Source: Actinostola sp. cb2023 (lineage: Eukaryota > Cnidaria > Anthozoa > Actiniaria > Actinostolidae). Taken from it: a stretch of DNA of 64,000 nucleotides. Below the pieces are notes generated by a model, which did not search any database, was not told the origin of the DNA, and saw nothing but the letters and a program-made list of their open reading frames with translations. The first letter of the stretch is position 1. Every line of letters starts with the position of its first letter. A program made the position numbers and the translations under genes. The stretch is from NCBI GenBank assembly GCA_033675265.1, contig JAUJYZ010001581.1:1-64000 (forward strand), read 5' to 3'. Positions 23,214-34,620 of the stretch are shown piece by piece.

Positions 23214-23215
<2 letters not shown>

Positions 23216-23309
23216 GGTTTATTGGACAATAGAAGGTCATAAAAGATCATAGAAGGTCAAATTGACTGGGTCAATTTCAGCTAGGTTAAGTTGACGTGTG
23301 GTCAATTTG

Positions 23310-23759
23310 ACCTAGTTAAGGGAAGGCTATAGTAAAGAAGTACCTTGGGGTTAGGTTTAGGGTTAGTATTGGGGAAGGCTATATAGTAATGAAGTACCTT
23401 GGGGTTAGGTTTAGGGTTAGTATTGGGGAAGGCTATAGTAATCAAGTACCTTGGGGTTAGGTTTAGGGTTAGTATTGGGGAAGGCTATAGTAATCAAGTA
23501 CCTTGGGGTTAGGTTGAGGGTTAGTATTGGGGAAGGCTATAGTAATCAAGTACCTTGGGGTTAGGTTTAGGGTTAGTATTGTGTAAGACTATAGTAATCA
23601 AGTACCTTGGGGTTAGGTTTAGGGTTACCTTGGGGTTAGATTTAGGGTTAGTATTGGGGAAGGCTATAGTAATCAAGTACCTTGGGGTTAGGTTGAGGGT
23701 TAGTATTGGGGAAGACTATAGTAATCAAGTACCTTGGGGTTAGGTTGAGGGTTAGTATT
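23310..23759. repeat. 52-bp minisatellite with telomere-like GGTTAGGTTTAGGGTTAG core
   Basis: About eight copies of a unit that reads GGGGTTAGGTTTAGGGTTAG then TATTGGGGAAGGCTATAGTAATCAAGTACCTT. It resumes at 29934-30105, 30415-30449 and 36984-37200, so two transposons have been inserted into what was once one array. The core looks like degenerate TTAGGG but the unit is interstitial. Confidence 0.9.
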
Positions 23760-24060
23760 TGTTATGTTGAGTTAATGATTAACAAATAAATAAGAAAAGG
23801 ACTGGGTCCTAGTTAAAACATTATGGGACACTTTGAAGAGGACCATGCGGTCTCTCTCACGTTGAACTGATCAAGTAAGGACTTTGTCGGAGTTTATACA
23901 GCGAAACTATCGTTATAAAGTGGACTTATGCACATTATAGCTGGATAATTTTCAGATTACACATGTAGTAAGTACCCAGTTGTTATTAGTCAAGTCAGTC
24001 TATGGACTCATATCAAGTAAAATACTGAAACAGCTAACATGAAGATTAATCACCGGCACA
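23760..24060 (+). repeat. 5' LTR of BEL/Pao element 1
   Basis: It starts TGTTATGTTGAG, ends CACCGGCACA, and matches 29633-29933. The leader after it (24061-24129) has no obvious tRNA-like primer site directly at the LTR edge; a TGG-starting candidate lies at 24084. Confidence 0.95.
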
Positions 24061-24129
24061 ACATCTGAAAATTTACTACTTACTGGTGATTATCTGCCGA
24101 ATTTACGTAATCAGGCGGAAGAGTCAAAG

Positions 24130-25254
24130 GTGAAAAACGTGAGAAGAGCTGCGAAAGGAACATTAACAAGATTAATGAACGCTGGGAAAATGCTTACTGA
24201 AGCGAAACGCTCAGTCAATGAATTAGAAAAAGCACTTGAAGAGGTCAAGCGAGCACATGAAGATCTGGGTGCGAAACATGATGAATACACTCTATTTTTA
24301 ACTGATGAAGATTATGATGATGCCGAAGTCTGGATGCAAGAATGTACTAATGACTTTACAATGTTTGTAATAACTGCAAATGAATACATTGATGCTAATG
24401 TTAAAGGAAATGCCAATGTCAATGTTATTGATGCTCAAGCCAATGTTAATGATGAAGCCAATGTTAATGATGATGCCAATGTTAATGATGAAGCCAATGT
24501 TAATGATGATGCCAATGTTGAAGACGATGCCAATGTTAATAATGATGCCAATGTTGATGACGATGCCAATGTTAATGATGATGCCAATGTTAATGATGAT
24601 GCCAATGTTAATGATGATGTTCAAAATGGAAGTCATGTGTCTGACAAAAGCTCAAGTGTACAACAAAAGAAAATTGCTGAAGTAAAGCAAACAGAAAAGC
24701 CAATGTCTTCATTCAAACATGAGAAACCAAAGTTGCCAACTTTCTCAGGAGACTTACGGAAGTATTTTATCTTCAAAGATGACTTTCAACATGCAGTAGA
24801 ATCGAAATGTTCACCAAGAGACTCTATTTCTATCCTGCGTTCCTGCCTTGGGTCAGAGCCAGCGAAGTTAATAGAAGGTATAAGCAGTGATTTAGAAGCA
24901 GCATGGAGGTACTTGGATCAAAACTATGGAGACCCTAGGATTGTGTCAGATGCAGTCACCTCAGATTTGGAGAAATTTAAGCCATTGCAACCAGGAGAAG
25001 ACCAAAGGTTCTGTGATCTAGTCAACCTTGTGAGAAGATCATTTAATATTCTGAAAGAAATTAAAAGGCCGCAGGACATTGACAATACCCATGTTATATC
25101 TCTGATAGAGAGAAAATTAGCCAAAGAAGATTTGAAGGTCTGGGCTAGACATGTTAATTACCAGAAGATACAACCCTCGATGGCTAACCTGCTCAAATGG
25201 ATGGAAGAAGAAATGACAGCAAGCACGAGATCATGCAGGTGCCCACATTCGTAA
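24130..25254 (+). pseudogene. BEL/Pao gag-like region (DUF1759 type)
   Basis: The 374-codon open frame begins with a helical, charged stretch with coiled-coil character (KRSVNELEKALEEVK). It then has an unusual low-complexity tract of about 14 ANVND/ANVNDD units (residues 95-165) and a DUF1759-like domain (LPTFSGDLRKYFIFKDDF at about 198-215, with the following helices). The frame opens at GTG with no in-frame ATG upstream before the LTR, so the initiator is lost or provided otherwise. A frameshift near 25235 cuts it from the following zinc-knuckle segment. It would form the capsid-like particle of the retroelement. Confidence 0.8.
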
Positions 25255-25334
25255 GTCAAATAGTCGTTCATCAGTTAATGTTGTGACTTCTGTGGAACAT
25301 AAAGAAATTAGTCAATCAGTTGTGGGTCAAGTAA

Positions 25335-26230
25335 GTGGGTCAAGTATGCTATGTATGTCAAGGAGAACATTATGTTGACAAATGTACACGATTCAACAAT
25401 CTGACCAAAGAAAGATGGAAAGTTGTGAAAGAACAGAAAGGCTGTTTTTGTTGTTTGAAAAGAAGCAAGGGACATACTGTCACAAACTGTTTACGTAGAA
25501 AAGAGTGTGGAGAAAGGTTATCAGATGGTTCTATGTGTAAGAACATTCACCACAAGCTACTTCATAATTAAGTTATCAGTAATTCCATCTCTGCAGGAGT
25601 ATCTTCACTGAGAAACACTAAGACACTGCTCCCCGTGACATTGGGTCTAATCAAGGGAACAGACAATGTTGATACCAGAGCAAGCATTTTATATGATAGT
25701 GGAGCTCAAATTTGTATGATTAGAAGTAGTTTTGCTGATTCATTGAAACTTGAAAGCACACCAGTTAAAATTAAAGTTACTAAAGTTGGAGGTACAGAAG
25801 AGGAACTTACAACTAAGTTGTACAACGTCAAAGTATGTTCCAATGATAGTAAAGTTGTTCAAACTATCAAAGCTGTTGGTATTCCCAAAATTGCTGATGA
25901 TATAGTTGAAGTTGATTTAAATCAAGTAGCCAAGGTATTTGGTAGTCAACAAAGTGAGCTCAAGAGAAAAACTGGTCCAATCGACCTTCTGATTGGAATC
26001 AACTATCCTCGCCTACACACAGGTGAAACAAAAGTCAATGATAATCTTGTAGCAAGAAAGGGTCTGATGGGTTGGGTCATATTTGGATCCAATTCCCATG
26101 AATTTACTACTGAGTTACAACAAGTACATATACTACATGCACAACTTGCATCACCGATTGATTTAACAGACTTTTGTCAGGGACACCTGGGAGAACAGCT
26201 TGCTGAAGGTGTTCCCTGCATAAATAAAGC
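25335..26230 (+). pseudogene. BEL/Pao zinc knuckles and aspartic protease
   Basis: 25335-25571 carries CxxC/H patterns (CYVCQGEHYVDKC, CFCC...HTVTNC, C...CKNIHHKLLH), the nucleic-acid-binding part. After a stop, 25635-26230 has a DUF1758-type retropepsin with the catalytic DSGA motif (LYDSGAQICMI) and the usual downstream GLMGWVIFG-like segment, here KGLMGWVIFGS. The protease would cleave the polyprotein. Stops at 25571 and a frame change before 25335 separate the pieces. Confidence 0.85.
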
Positions 26231-26338
<108 letters not shown>

Positions 26339-26344
26339 GAGACT

Positions 26345-27575
26345 ATGGGAGTAGCAGTATCGCCTTGTACTTGTGAAGCATCCAACATGTCACCAGAACA
26401 GAGATTTGAACTGAATCTAATGGAACAATCATTAGAGCTTCATGGAAACAAATGGGTTATGCCTTACCCATGGAAAAGGGACCCAAATCTCTTACCAGAT
26501 AACTATTCACAAGAAACTAGAATCTACTGAACGTCGCCTTGAAAAGCAACCAGATTATGCAGAAAGTTATCATCAGCAAATACAAGAAATGGAGGAAAGG
26601 AATTTCTCAAGGAAGCTAACCGAAAAGGAGATGAACGAATGGAAAGGGCCTATCCATTATGTTGCCCATCATGCTGTCTTACGACCCGAGAAAAAGAGTA
26701 CACCTGTACGAATCGTCTTTAGCAGTTCTGCATCATTTAATGGTCATTCACTGAATGATTACTGGTATAAAGGACCAGACTTACTAAACAGTTTGTTTGC
26801 TGTCATTTTACGGTTTAGAGAAAACTCAATTGCTGTTTGCGCTGATATTGAGAAGATGTATCATATGATACAAATCCCTCTGATGGACCAACATATCCAC
26901 AGATTCCTATGGCGTAATTCCGAAACTGAACGTGCACCTGACGTTTACGTAAAGACTGTCCTCACGTTTGGTGATCGATCTGCACCGGCAATGGCAATTA
27001 CAGCACTGCGCAAAACTGCCCAAATGAAAGAAAACTGTAAACCCAAAGCAGCAGAAGCCATCGTGCAAAATAGTTACATGGACGACATATGCGATTCTGT
27101 CAACAACGAAACCGAAGCAAAAAGTCTGACAAATGACATTGATGAAATACTTGAAGCTGGAGGCTTTCGCGTAAAAGGGTGGATCTCAAATGTGTCAATT
27201 AATGCTGATGAGAACACTGAACAAGTTATTCTCGGAGACAAGACGGATGCAGAGAAAATATTAGGAATCGTTTGGTTACCAAAAGAAGACAAACTTACAT
27301 TCAAGGTAAAGGCTATCCATGATAGCAAGATGTCAAAGCTAACCAAGAGGATTATTCTAAGTAAATTAGCTGGAATCTTTGATCCAATTGGAGCTGCAGC
27401 AGCTGTGTTAATAAAATCCAAAATTGGTATGCAAGAGTTATGGCAACTAGGACTGGGTTGGGATGACGAAATCCCAATCGAAGTACGAACGAAATGGGAG
27501 AAACTGTTCACTGAATTGATTGCACTGAATGAAGTCCAATTTGAACGCTGCCTTACACCGCCAAATGTAATTTGA
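26345..27575 (+). pseudogene. BEL/Pao reverse transcriptase
   Basis: The N-terminal linker (26345-26530) is joined to the main part through a frameshift near 26510. The main part has the RT palm motifs: VRIVFSSSA, AVCADIEKMYHMIQI (first catalytic Asp) and the YMDD box (SYMDDICDS). It is followed by the Pao-specific thumb region with FDPIGAAAAVLIKSKI. It ends at a TGA at 27573-27575 that cuts it from RNase H. It would copy the element RNA into DNA in the cytoplasm. Confidence 0.9.
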
Positions 27576-27581
27576 AACCCA

Positions 27582-28151
27582 ATGCTAATTGTCTTCTGTG
27601 ATGCATCTCGTTTAGCATTTGGTGCATGTGCCTATACTAGATGGGAGTTGTCGAATGGAGTGTTTGAAGTCAGATTTATTGCTGCAAAATCAAGAGTCGC
27701 TCCATTGAAAGAGTTAACAATACCTCGACTAGAACTGCAGGCAGCTGTCCTCGCAAGTCGTATTGGAAAAACCATTGCAGATGAAATTCGTTTGAACTTC
27801 ACAAGAACACGCTATCTCTCTGACAGTTTAGTTGTCCTGGCCTGGATTCAAGGACAAACGAGAAGCTTCAAGCCGTTTGTATCATGTAGAGTGGGTGAAA
27901 TCCAGTCGAATTCAGAGCCCTCTGATTGGTCGTATTGTCCAAGAAAGTTAAACGTGGCAGACGACATCACAAAAGGCATCCCAGTAGAAGAAGTGAACGG
28001 CAGATGGTTTAATGGCCCTGTATTCTTACAGCAACCCGAAGACGTTTGGCCAAAAACAAAGGACTTGCCCGACATGGAAGAAGTAATGAAGGAAAAAAGA
28101 AAGACCAACGTTGTTAGTTACTACTGTAAATCAACCAATACTAAGGTGTGA
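27582..28151 (+). pseudogene. BEL/Pao RNase H domain
   Basis: It opens with VFCDASRLAFGACAY (first catalytic Asp), has the PRLELQAAVLASR segment with catalytic Glu and the LSDSLVVLAWIQ motif with catalytic Asp, and then the tether N-VAD-D. A stop at 28149-28151 and a frame change of about 110 bp precede the integrase part. It continues the pol polyprotein. Confidence 0.85.
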
Positions 28152-28269
28152 AGATTTCTCAAGCTGAAGAAGACTGCTAAGAGTCACTGCTTACGTTAAG
28201 CGCTATTGTCACAACTTTCAAGTCAAATTTGGTCAAACCGAAGTAAATTGGCAACTGCTAGATGGCCCA

Positions 28270-29604
28270 TTGACAGCCAAAGAGATTGACAATGCAGAAG
28301 AGTATTGGATGAAACAAGCACAAAGTACTCTTCATCCAAGATTAGAGAGAGGAGAATTCAAGACACTGACACCCCTAGTAGATGAAAGAGGTATTATACG
28401 AGTTGGGGGTAGAGTAGATCCCTCTCTTGTGGTATACGATGCAGTATACCCTGCCCTACTACCATTCCATAACTGGATATCTACGTTGTTAACACGTAAG
28501 GAACATCAGTCTGGTCATTCAGGTATAGCCGCTACGACCGCAAAGGTCAGAAAGAAATATTGGATAATCAAAGCACAGAGAATTGCCAAAGTCGTGAAAC
28601 ATCGATGCACATTTTGCAGAGAAATTGCTGCAAAGGTTGAAACCCAGTTCATGGGAAACTTACCAAGATGCCGACTACAGCCATATACCCCACCATTTTT
28701 GTACTCATCGTGTGATTATTTTGGACCCCTCAAAGTCAAAGTTGGCCGAAATAAAGCAACAAAGCATTATGGGGTTATATTCACCTGCCTCAACACGAGA
28801 GCCATTCAATGTGAACTTGCAGTCGACGCGAGTACCATGGACTTCATGCAAGTTTTACGAAGATTTTTCTCAATACGTGGTTACCCCAAGCTTCTGATTT
28901 CTGATAACGGTTCTCAAATGGTCGGAGCGGAACGTGAATTACGTTTGATGATTAACGGATGGGATGTTAACAAGCTAAAGGAATACTGCGCAGATAGAGG
29001 TATGAAATGGAAATTAACGACGCCACTTGCCCCACATCAAAATGGATGTGCTGAAGCAATGGTAAAAAGTGTTAAATCAGCCTTAAAGAATGCCATTGGA
29101 GATAGAATTGTTACACCGTTTGAACTCTATACTTGTTTATTGGAAGTGGCAAACCTTGTCAATCAAAGACCAATAGGAAGAATACCTAATGATCCTGATG
29201 AAGGTGCTTATCTAAGCCCAAATGACATTCTTCTTGGAAAAGCAAGTAACACTGTTCCACAAGGCCCACTCAGACAGACTAACAACCCACGTCATCGCTT
29301 AGAATATTGCCAGAAGATTGTAGATACCTTCTGGAAGAAATGGTCAAGAGATGTTTTACCACAGTTGGTTCCAAGGAGAAAGTGGAATGTATACAAACGC
29401 AGTGTGAGAGTTAATGACTATGTTATTGTTGCCGACCCTAACGCGATAAGAGGAAACTGGAACGCTGGAAGGATTGTGCAGATTTTCCCTGGTGATGATG
29501 GAATCGTACGCAATGTGTTGGTGAAGACCAAGAATGGCGAATACAGAAGGCCTGTCAACAAGATATGTGTCATCCACCCAGCAGAAGGCTACAATGGAGA
29601 TTGA
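28270..29604 (+). pseudogene. BEL/Pao integrase with DUF5641-like C-terminus
   Basis: This 444-codon segment contains the zinc-binding HHCC region (HQSGHSG...HRCTFC), the catalytic core with CDYFGP (first Asp region), LISDNGSQM (second Asp) and HQNGCAEAMVKSVK (Glu), and a C-terminal domain with FWKKWSRDVLPQL and GNWNAGRIVQIF typical of DUF5641. It ends 28 bp before the 3' LTR, after which a G-rich stretch (GTGGGTGGGAA) serves as polypurine tract. This segment is intact, but it is cut from the rest of pol by stops upstream. Confidence 0.9.
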
Positions 29605-29632
29605 ATGGGGATTCCCCCATTGTGGGTGGGAA

Positions 29633-29933
29633 TGTTATGTTGAGTTAATGATTAACAAATAAATAAGAAAAGAACTGGGTCCTAGTTAAAACATTATGGG
29701 ACACTTTGAAGAGGACCATGCGGTCTCTCTCACGTTGAACTGATCAAGTAAGGACTTTGTCGGAGTTTATACAGCGAAACTATCGTTATAAAGTGGACTT
29801 ATGCACATTATAGCTGGATAATTTTCAGATTACACATGTAGTAAGTACCCAGTTGTTATTAGTCAAGTCAGTCTATGGACTCATATCAAGTAAAATACTG
29901 AAACAGCTAACATGAAGATTAATCACCGGCACA
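29633..29933 (+). repeat. 3' LTR of BEL/Pao element 1
   Basis: Nearly identical to 23760-24060 (for example a G/A difference in AAGAAAAG(G/A)ACTGG). It is followed by the GTATT duplication and the resumed minisatellite. Confidence 0.95.
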
Positions 29934-30449
29934 GTATTGGGGAAGGCTATAGTAATCAAGTACCTTGGGGTTAGGTTTAGGGTTAGTATTGGGGAAGGTA
30001 TGTTATTTTTACTGATACAGTTGGTGTGATGTCCTCGGATTTTACTGACTTAATAAATGTAGTAGAAGGCTATAGTAATCAAGTACGGCTTGGGGTTAGG
30101 TTTAGTGTTGCGGCCAATTTATATTATTGTTCAGTTTTGTGTTTTCCTTTGGGATTTAGAAGTATTCGTCTTTTGTTTTCCGTCCTTTTGTCATTATGCA
30201 AAGTTCTAGTAGTTTAGTTCCAGTTTTAAGCATAATTAGTTAGTTCAAGTTCGTCTTTGTAGGCTCAACGTGTGTAAGTATTTTTCTCTTCTTTGGTTTC
30301 TTTTCTAGTTTATCAATCATTTTGTAAATAGTAATTTCTATTTCTGTTATGTTTAGTTGAATCGTTACGTTATAGTAAAAGGATGAAACGCATGTCGACC
30401 GTTAGAGTTTATTTTCCTACATTTAGGGTTAGGATTGGGGAAGGCTATA
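29934..30449. repeat. Minisatellite remainder and 0.3-kb spacer
   Basis: Units of the 52-bp minisatellite at 29934-30105 (some with GTACGGCTT instead of GTACCTT) and a short piece at 30415-30449 bracket AT-rich sequence with no gene. The last unit is cut by the transposon at 30450. Confidence 0.8.
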
Positions 30450-30611
30450 CACCCTATGCACAATGATTTGTTCGAGGCGGGGCCTGGTAACGAGTCGCTT
30501 CAAAACGAGGTCGGTCAGCCATCGTTACGCGTTATGTTTACTGTTTATACTGTATCTATGGCGTTCACTCTTCGAGTACTCTTCAAAATAATGCCTTAAT
30601 ATACGTTTAGA

Positions 30612-33600
30612 ATGCCTCAACATTGCTGTGTTCCTCAGTGCACACTTAAAGGATATCGCTCGTCAACTGGTGAGAAGATTTCTTACTTCAATTTCCCGAA
30701 ATCAAAAGAACTTCAAACGAAATGGATCATTGCTATTCGACGAGACCCGGGGAAGGACTTCGTTCTGAAGGCTAGAACTAAAGTCTGCTCACGGCACTTT
30801 AGGTCAAATGAATTGAAAACATCGCTTAATGGAATAGTTACATTGAAGGAGGGTAGCGTGCCAAGTAAATTCGCTTGGTTGAATGAGTCACGGAAAAGAA
30901 AGGCACCTAAAGACCGGCAGGACTCGTCCGCCAACTCCAATACAAGTTTTAATGACAACGATGCTGACAATCATACTGCTGATCCCTTTGAAATTGAGGA
31001 ACCCAAGTCAGTCGAAGATTTGTTGAGAGAAGAAGTAGACCAACTTAAAGCACTTAATTGTGCTCTCAAAGAAAAAGTTGTTGTTCTCGAAGCTGACGTA
31101 CTTCAAAAGAATTCTCAGTGTGAACGAATCGAACAACGGTACCGTGATGTTTATCTTGAAAACAAAACAACGATGCAGGAAAGGATTGAGAGGGAGAAAG
31201 AAGTCCAACAACTCAAAGAGGAATTGGAAAGCTTACAGTCGATCGTCTTTACGTTGGATCGATTTAAATCAAACGAAAACATTTCATTTTACACTGAATT
31301 TTCAAACATTGATACATTTATGGCCATATTCAATTTTCTCAACACTGGTGAGAAGGGAGAAAACTTGAGATATTGCTCAAATAAGCGAGATGTGCCAGCT
31401 GAATTCTATAACTGTATCGACGAAGAAGAACAATAAGTTTCAGGATCAAAGAAAGGAAGACGAAGGAAACTCATGCCAATTGATCAGTTCTTTATGGTCA
31501 TGTGCAGGCTTTAGAAGAGGGTTTGCAGAGCAACATCTAGCCCACCTGTTTGGTGTATCCCAGTCAACTGTCAGTCGTGTCTTTATTTCTTGGATTAATT
31601 ATATGTTTTTAAAGTTTGGACAAATCAATATCTGGCCTTCAAAGGATGTAGTGTTAAAAACTATGCCTGAAGCATTCAAGGAGAGCTACCCAACTACTAG
31701 GATCATCATTGATTGCACTGAAATAAGATGTGAAATGCCGAGCAGCTTGCTAGTTAATACTGAACTATTTAGCTCGTATAAAAACCATCAAACCTTTAAA
31801 GCTCTAGTTGGTATTTCTCCCAGTGGTGCTATCACATTCATTAGTGAACTTTATACGGGGAACATTTCAGACAGAGAAATTGTTATTCGAAGCGGTCTGC
31901 TAAAACAGCAATTTGAATCTGGTGATACAGTTATGGCGGACAAGGGCTTTACTATTGAGGACCTTTGGGAGTCTCTCTCACGAGGAGCTTTGCCCAAGAA
32001 AGGTTTCAAATTTCTGTCTTTGAAAGTCAGAAGTTGCACAGCAGGAGAACCTATTCCCTTTGTATAAAACCACAGGACTATTAGCAGATTATAACGCATT
32101 GGTTAGATATCTGAAATCCTTCTGTCAACAATGCAATTGAATAAACTGCAAACGACTGTAGCGTATGTGAATTTTCATTTAACACCGGTCCACATGCACT
32201 GATTTGCTTATGGTTTTGAAATTACTCAGTGTGCCGTGAGGGCCGGTCTGAACCTAATTTCGGTAGAACCAATTTTAAAAGTATTAAAAAGAACAATAAA
32301 TTGAAAACCGGTCAGTATAAAGCAAGACCTCGCTTGCGTGCATATGTACCTGTCTTATGTCAAATGTACAAGTCTGTACGGAGTTGCCAGGCAGCGTCAG
32401 TTGCTATATTTTTATTGGTTATCGGTTGTGAGTTTGATTGGCATTTAGTAAAGTAATAGCTAACATGATATATATAGTTGTTTGTTTCTTCGCTTGTCCG
32501 CGCGAAATTCAAAGATCTATTCGTGCAGTACCGTCGTAGCATGTGCATTTTATGATGCGGATTTTATACAACTGAGCCGGAATACAAGCCGAACACTGAG
32601 AAAGATGTGACAAGCCCAAATGAGGTATACATGTATAGGTCAGGTAAGTATGGTGCAATATCAGACATCGAAGAAGGTATAAATAGATCAACAGTAAGCT
32701 CCACAAAAACCCTACGAAACTGCATGCTAAAGCGGTGGTAAGCCGAATTTCCACCGAGATCTGTGGTATGACCCAAAACGTTCATGAATTCAACTTTTTC
32801 TGAGCGTTTTAAATAAGAAATACAAGGCTTTATTGACAAAAATGGCGCCAAATTAAATGTCCTTGTAAATGGTTCGATCGTGGAAGAGCTGGAAAGAAGA
32901 CGTGTATACGTCTCCACTCCATTTTGACTTTCTGCGATTGAGGGATTCAGTTCTACTGAAGGATTCGACAGTATTGGAAAACTCATAAATTCGTTCGTCT
33001 TCGTCACAGTTAATGCAATAAGTAACATTAATTCGCTGCTAATCAAATATGTAATATATAATCAAACAATGTTGATAACACAAGCTCTCATATGTGTATC
33101 TTGTCATTCTTCCATATCCCAACTGCTTTTAAGGTGACACGCCCGAAAGCAGAGCAACAGAAGTTACTAGGTGAATCGCCCGTAAATCTGTTCTTGGGAT
33201 GTATTTTCCTCTCTGTAACTACTAAGTAAACATAACAGTCATATCTTGCTTTATTCTACTTGATATTCCAACTGCTTTTAAGGCGACTCGCCCGAAAGCA
33301 GAGCAACAGAATTTACTAGGTGAATCGCCCGTAAATCTGTTCTTGGGATGTATTTTCCTCTCTGTAACTACTAAGTAAACATAACAGTCATATCTTGCTT
33401 TATTCTACTTGATATTCCAACTGCTTTTAAGGCGACTCGCCCGAAAGCAGAGCAACAGAAGTTACTAGGTGAATCGCCCGTAAATCTGTTCTTGGGATAT
33501 TTTTCCTCTAGCTCTATGCTAATGTTTTGATATAAATAATAGTATTTGTATTCGAAATGCGGTACATTACGATCGCTGGACGGAAGCGATCAAATTGTAG

Positions 33601-33971
33601 TTGACTGATTATTTCCAGATAAATCCAACACACCTACATGTAAGTTAATTAACGTTCACACCCATTATCACCATTTTAGAGAGTTGGTGATTGAATTAAA
33701 GGATCCCCACTGCGAAAATCTTTCTTGGGCAAAGCTCCTCGTGAATATTCCCCCATTCCTTGGTGGGAATTCTCAGATGTCTGCAGAAGAAGTTGTAAGA
33801 ACACAAACAATTGCTAGTGTAAGGATCCATATAGAACGCGCTATTAATAAGATTAAGAACTTCAGAATCTGGCGAGGAGATTTCCCACTTAGCTTAGTTG
33901 GAGTCTCAAACCTTATGTGGGGTGTTTGCGCTTTTCTTTGCAATGCTCAGGACCCGCTTATCTCTGCATAA
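30612..33971 (+). pseudogene. THAP-domain DDE transposase, broken
   Basis: Residues 1-90 form a THAP zinc finger (MPQHCCVPQC...CSRHF, ending VPSKF), followed by a linker and a long coiled coil (about residues 135-215). The DDE_Tnp_4 nuclease follows: a helix-turn-helix-like segment GVSQSTVSRVFISWIN, IIIDCTEI (first Asp), MADKGFTI (second Asp), and after a gap VRIHIERAINKIKNFRIW (Glu) at 33684-33971. Breaks are an in-frame TAA at 31434-31436, an extra base near 31513, and an insertion of about 1.7 kb (32010-33715) between the second Asp and the Glu. THAP recognises the element ends and the DDE core would cut and join DNA. Confidence 0.85.
32010..33715. other. Insertion inside the transposase gene, with 149-bp tandem repeats
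   Basis: The interruption lies between codons that normally adjoin. A 25-bp inverted repeat (CACGAGGAGCTTTGCCCAAG at 31980-32004; its complement at about 33726-33751) lies at the edges. Inside are three copies of a 149-bp unit (33121, 33270 and 33419; motif AACTGCTTTTAAGGCGACTCG) and a 160-codon open frame on minus (32564-33046) with no recognisable domain. No transposase is seen, so the origin of the insert is unknown. Confidence 0.5.
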
Positions 33972-34110
33972 TTATGACAAACAAACTTCATCATGATTAT
34001 TATGTTTCAACTTCGTGATTTATTTAATCATATAAATGCTAAATCAGAGAATAACATATTTTATGTGATCTGGTTCAATTCAGTTTAAAGCACAATGATT
34101 ATATTCAATA

Positions 34111-34287
34111 CAGTAGAACCCTGCTAACTCGAACTCGGTTAATTTGAACTCCCCGCTAACTGGATCTAATTTTATTTTCTCTTGGCTCAAATCAGGGTGA
34201 CATTTACCCTCGTTTAACTCGATTACCCCTGCTAACTCGAACAGTTTTCCATTTCCCTTGGGTGTTCGAGTTAGCAGGGTTCTACTG
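34111..34287. mobile_element. Short pogo/Tigger-type MITE (CAGTAGAACCCTGC)
   Basis: A 177-bp element with CAGTAGAACCCTGCTAACTCG ends and TA at both flanks (34109-34110, 34288-34289). The inner motif CTAACTCGAAC is repeated. It lies between the two genes of the THAP/YqaJ transposon. Confidence 0.9.
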
Positions 34288-34620
34288 TATATGAATTGTG
34301 ATAGAGTTAAAAAAACAGTACCATTTCTAAATAGTACTACATAGTTAGCATCATTTCTATTGTTTTCTGTGTTTTTTCTATTGGTTTCACTAGTGAATTA
34401 TTAAGATTTTTGAGCTAATGTCAATGAACAACAACAATAATTATTTACTGGCAGTCTTTGAAAGTGTATTTGTGAAGATCACATTCAGTGTGCCAATATT
34501 ATTGTATACAATAATAATCTTAACCATATTTGAAATTTAATATAATGTAAATAATAATTATAAATAGTGGATATATACTGGGTATTAATGATAATTAACA
34601 AATAAAATATAAATAAAATA

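Noticed and set aside
23310..23759. True telomere
   Set aside because: The unit is 52 bp with only a TTAGGG-like core, it is interstitial, and it resumes beyond the transposons.
32564..33046. 160-codon minus-strand frame in the transposase insertion
   Set aside because: No recognisable domain, no signals and no second copy; kept only as part of the insert description.
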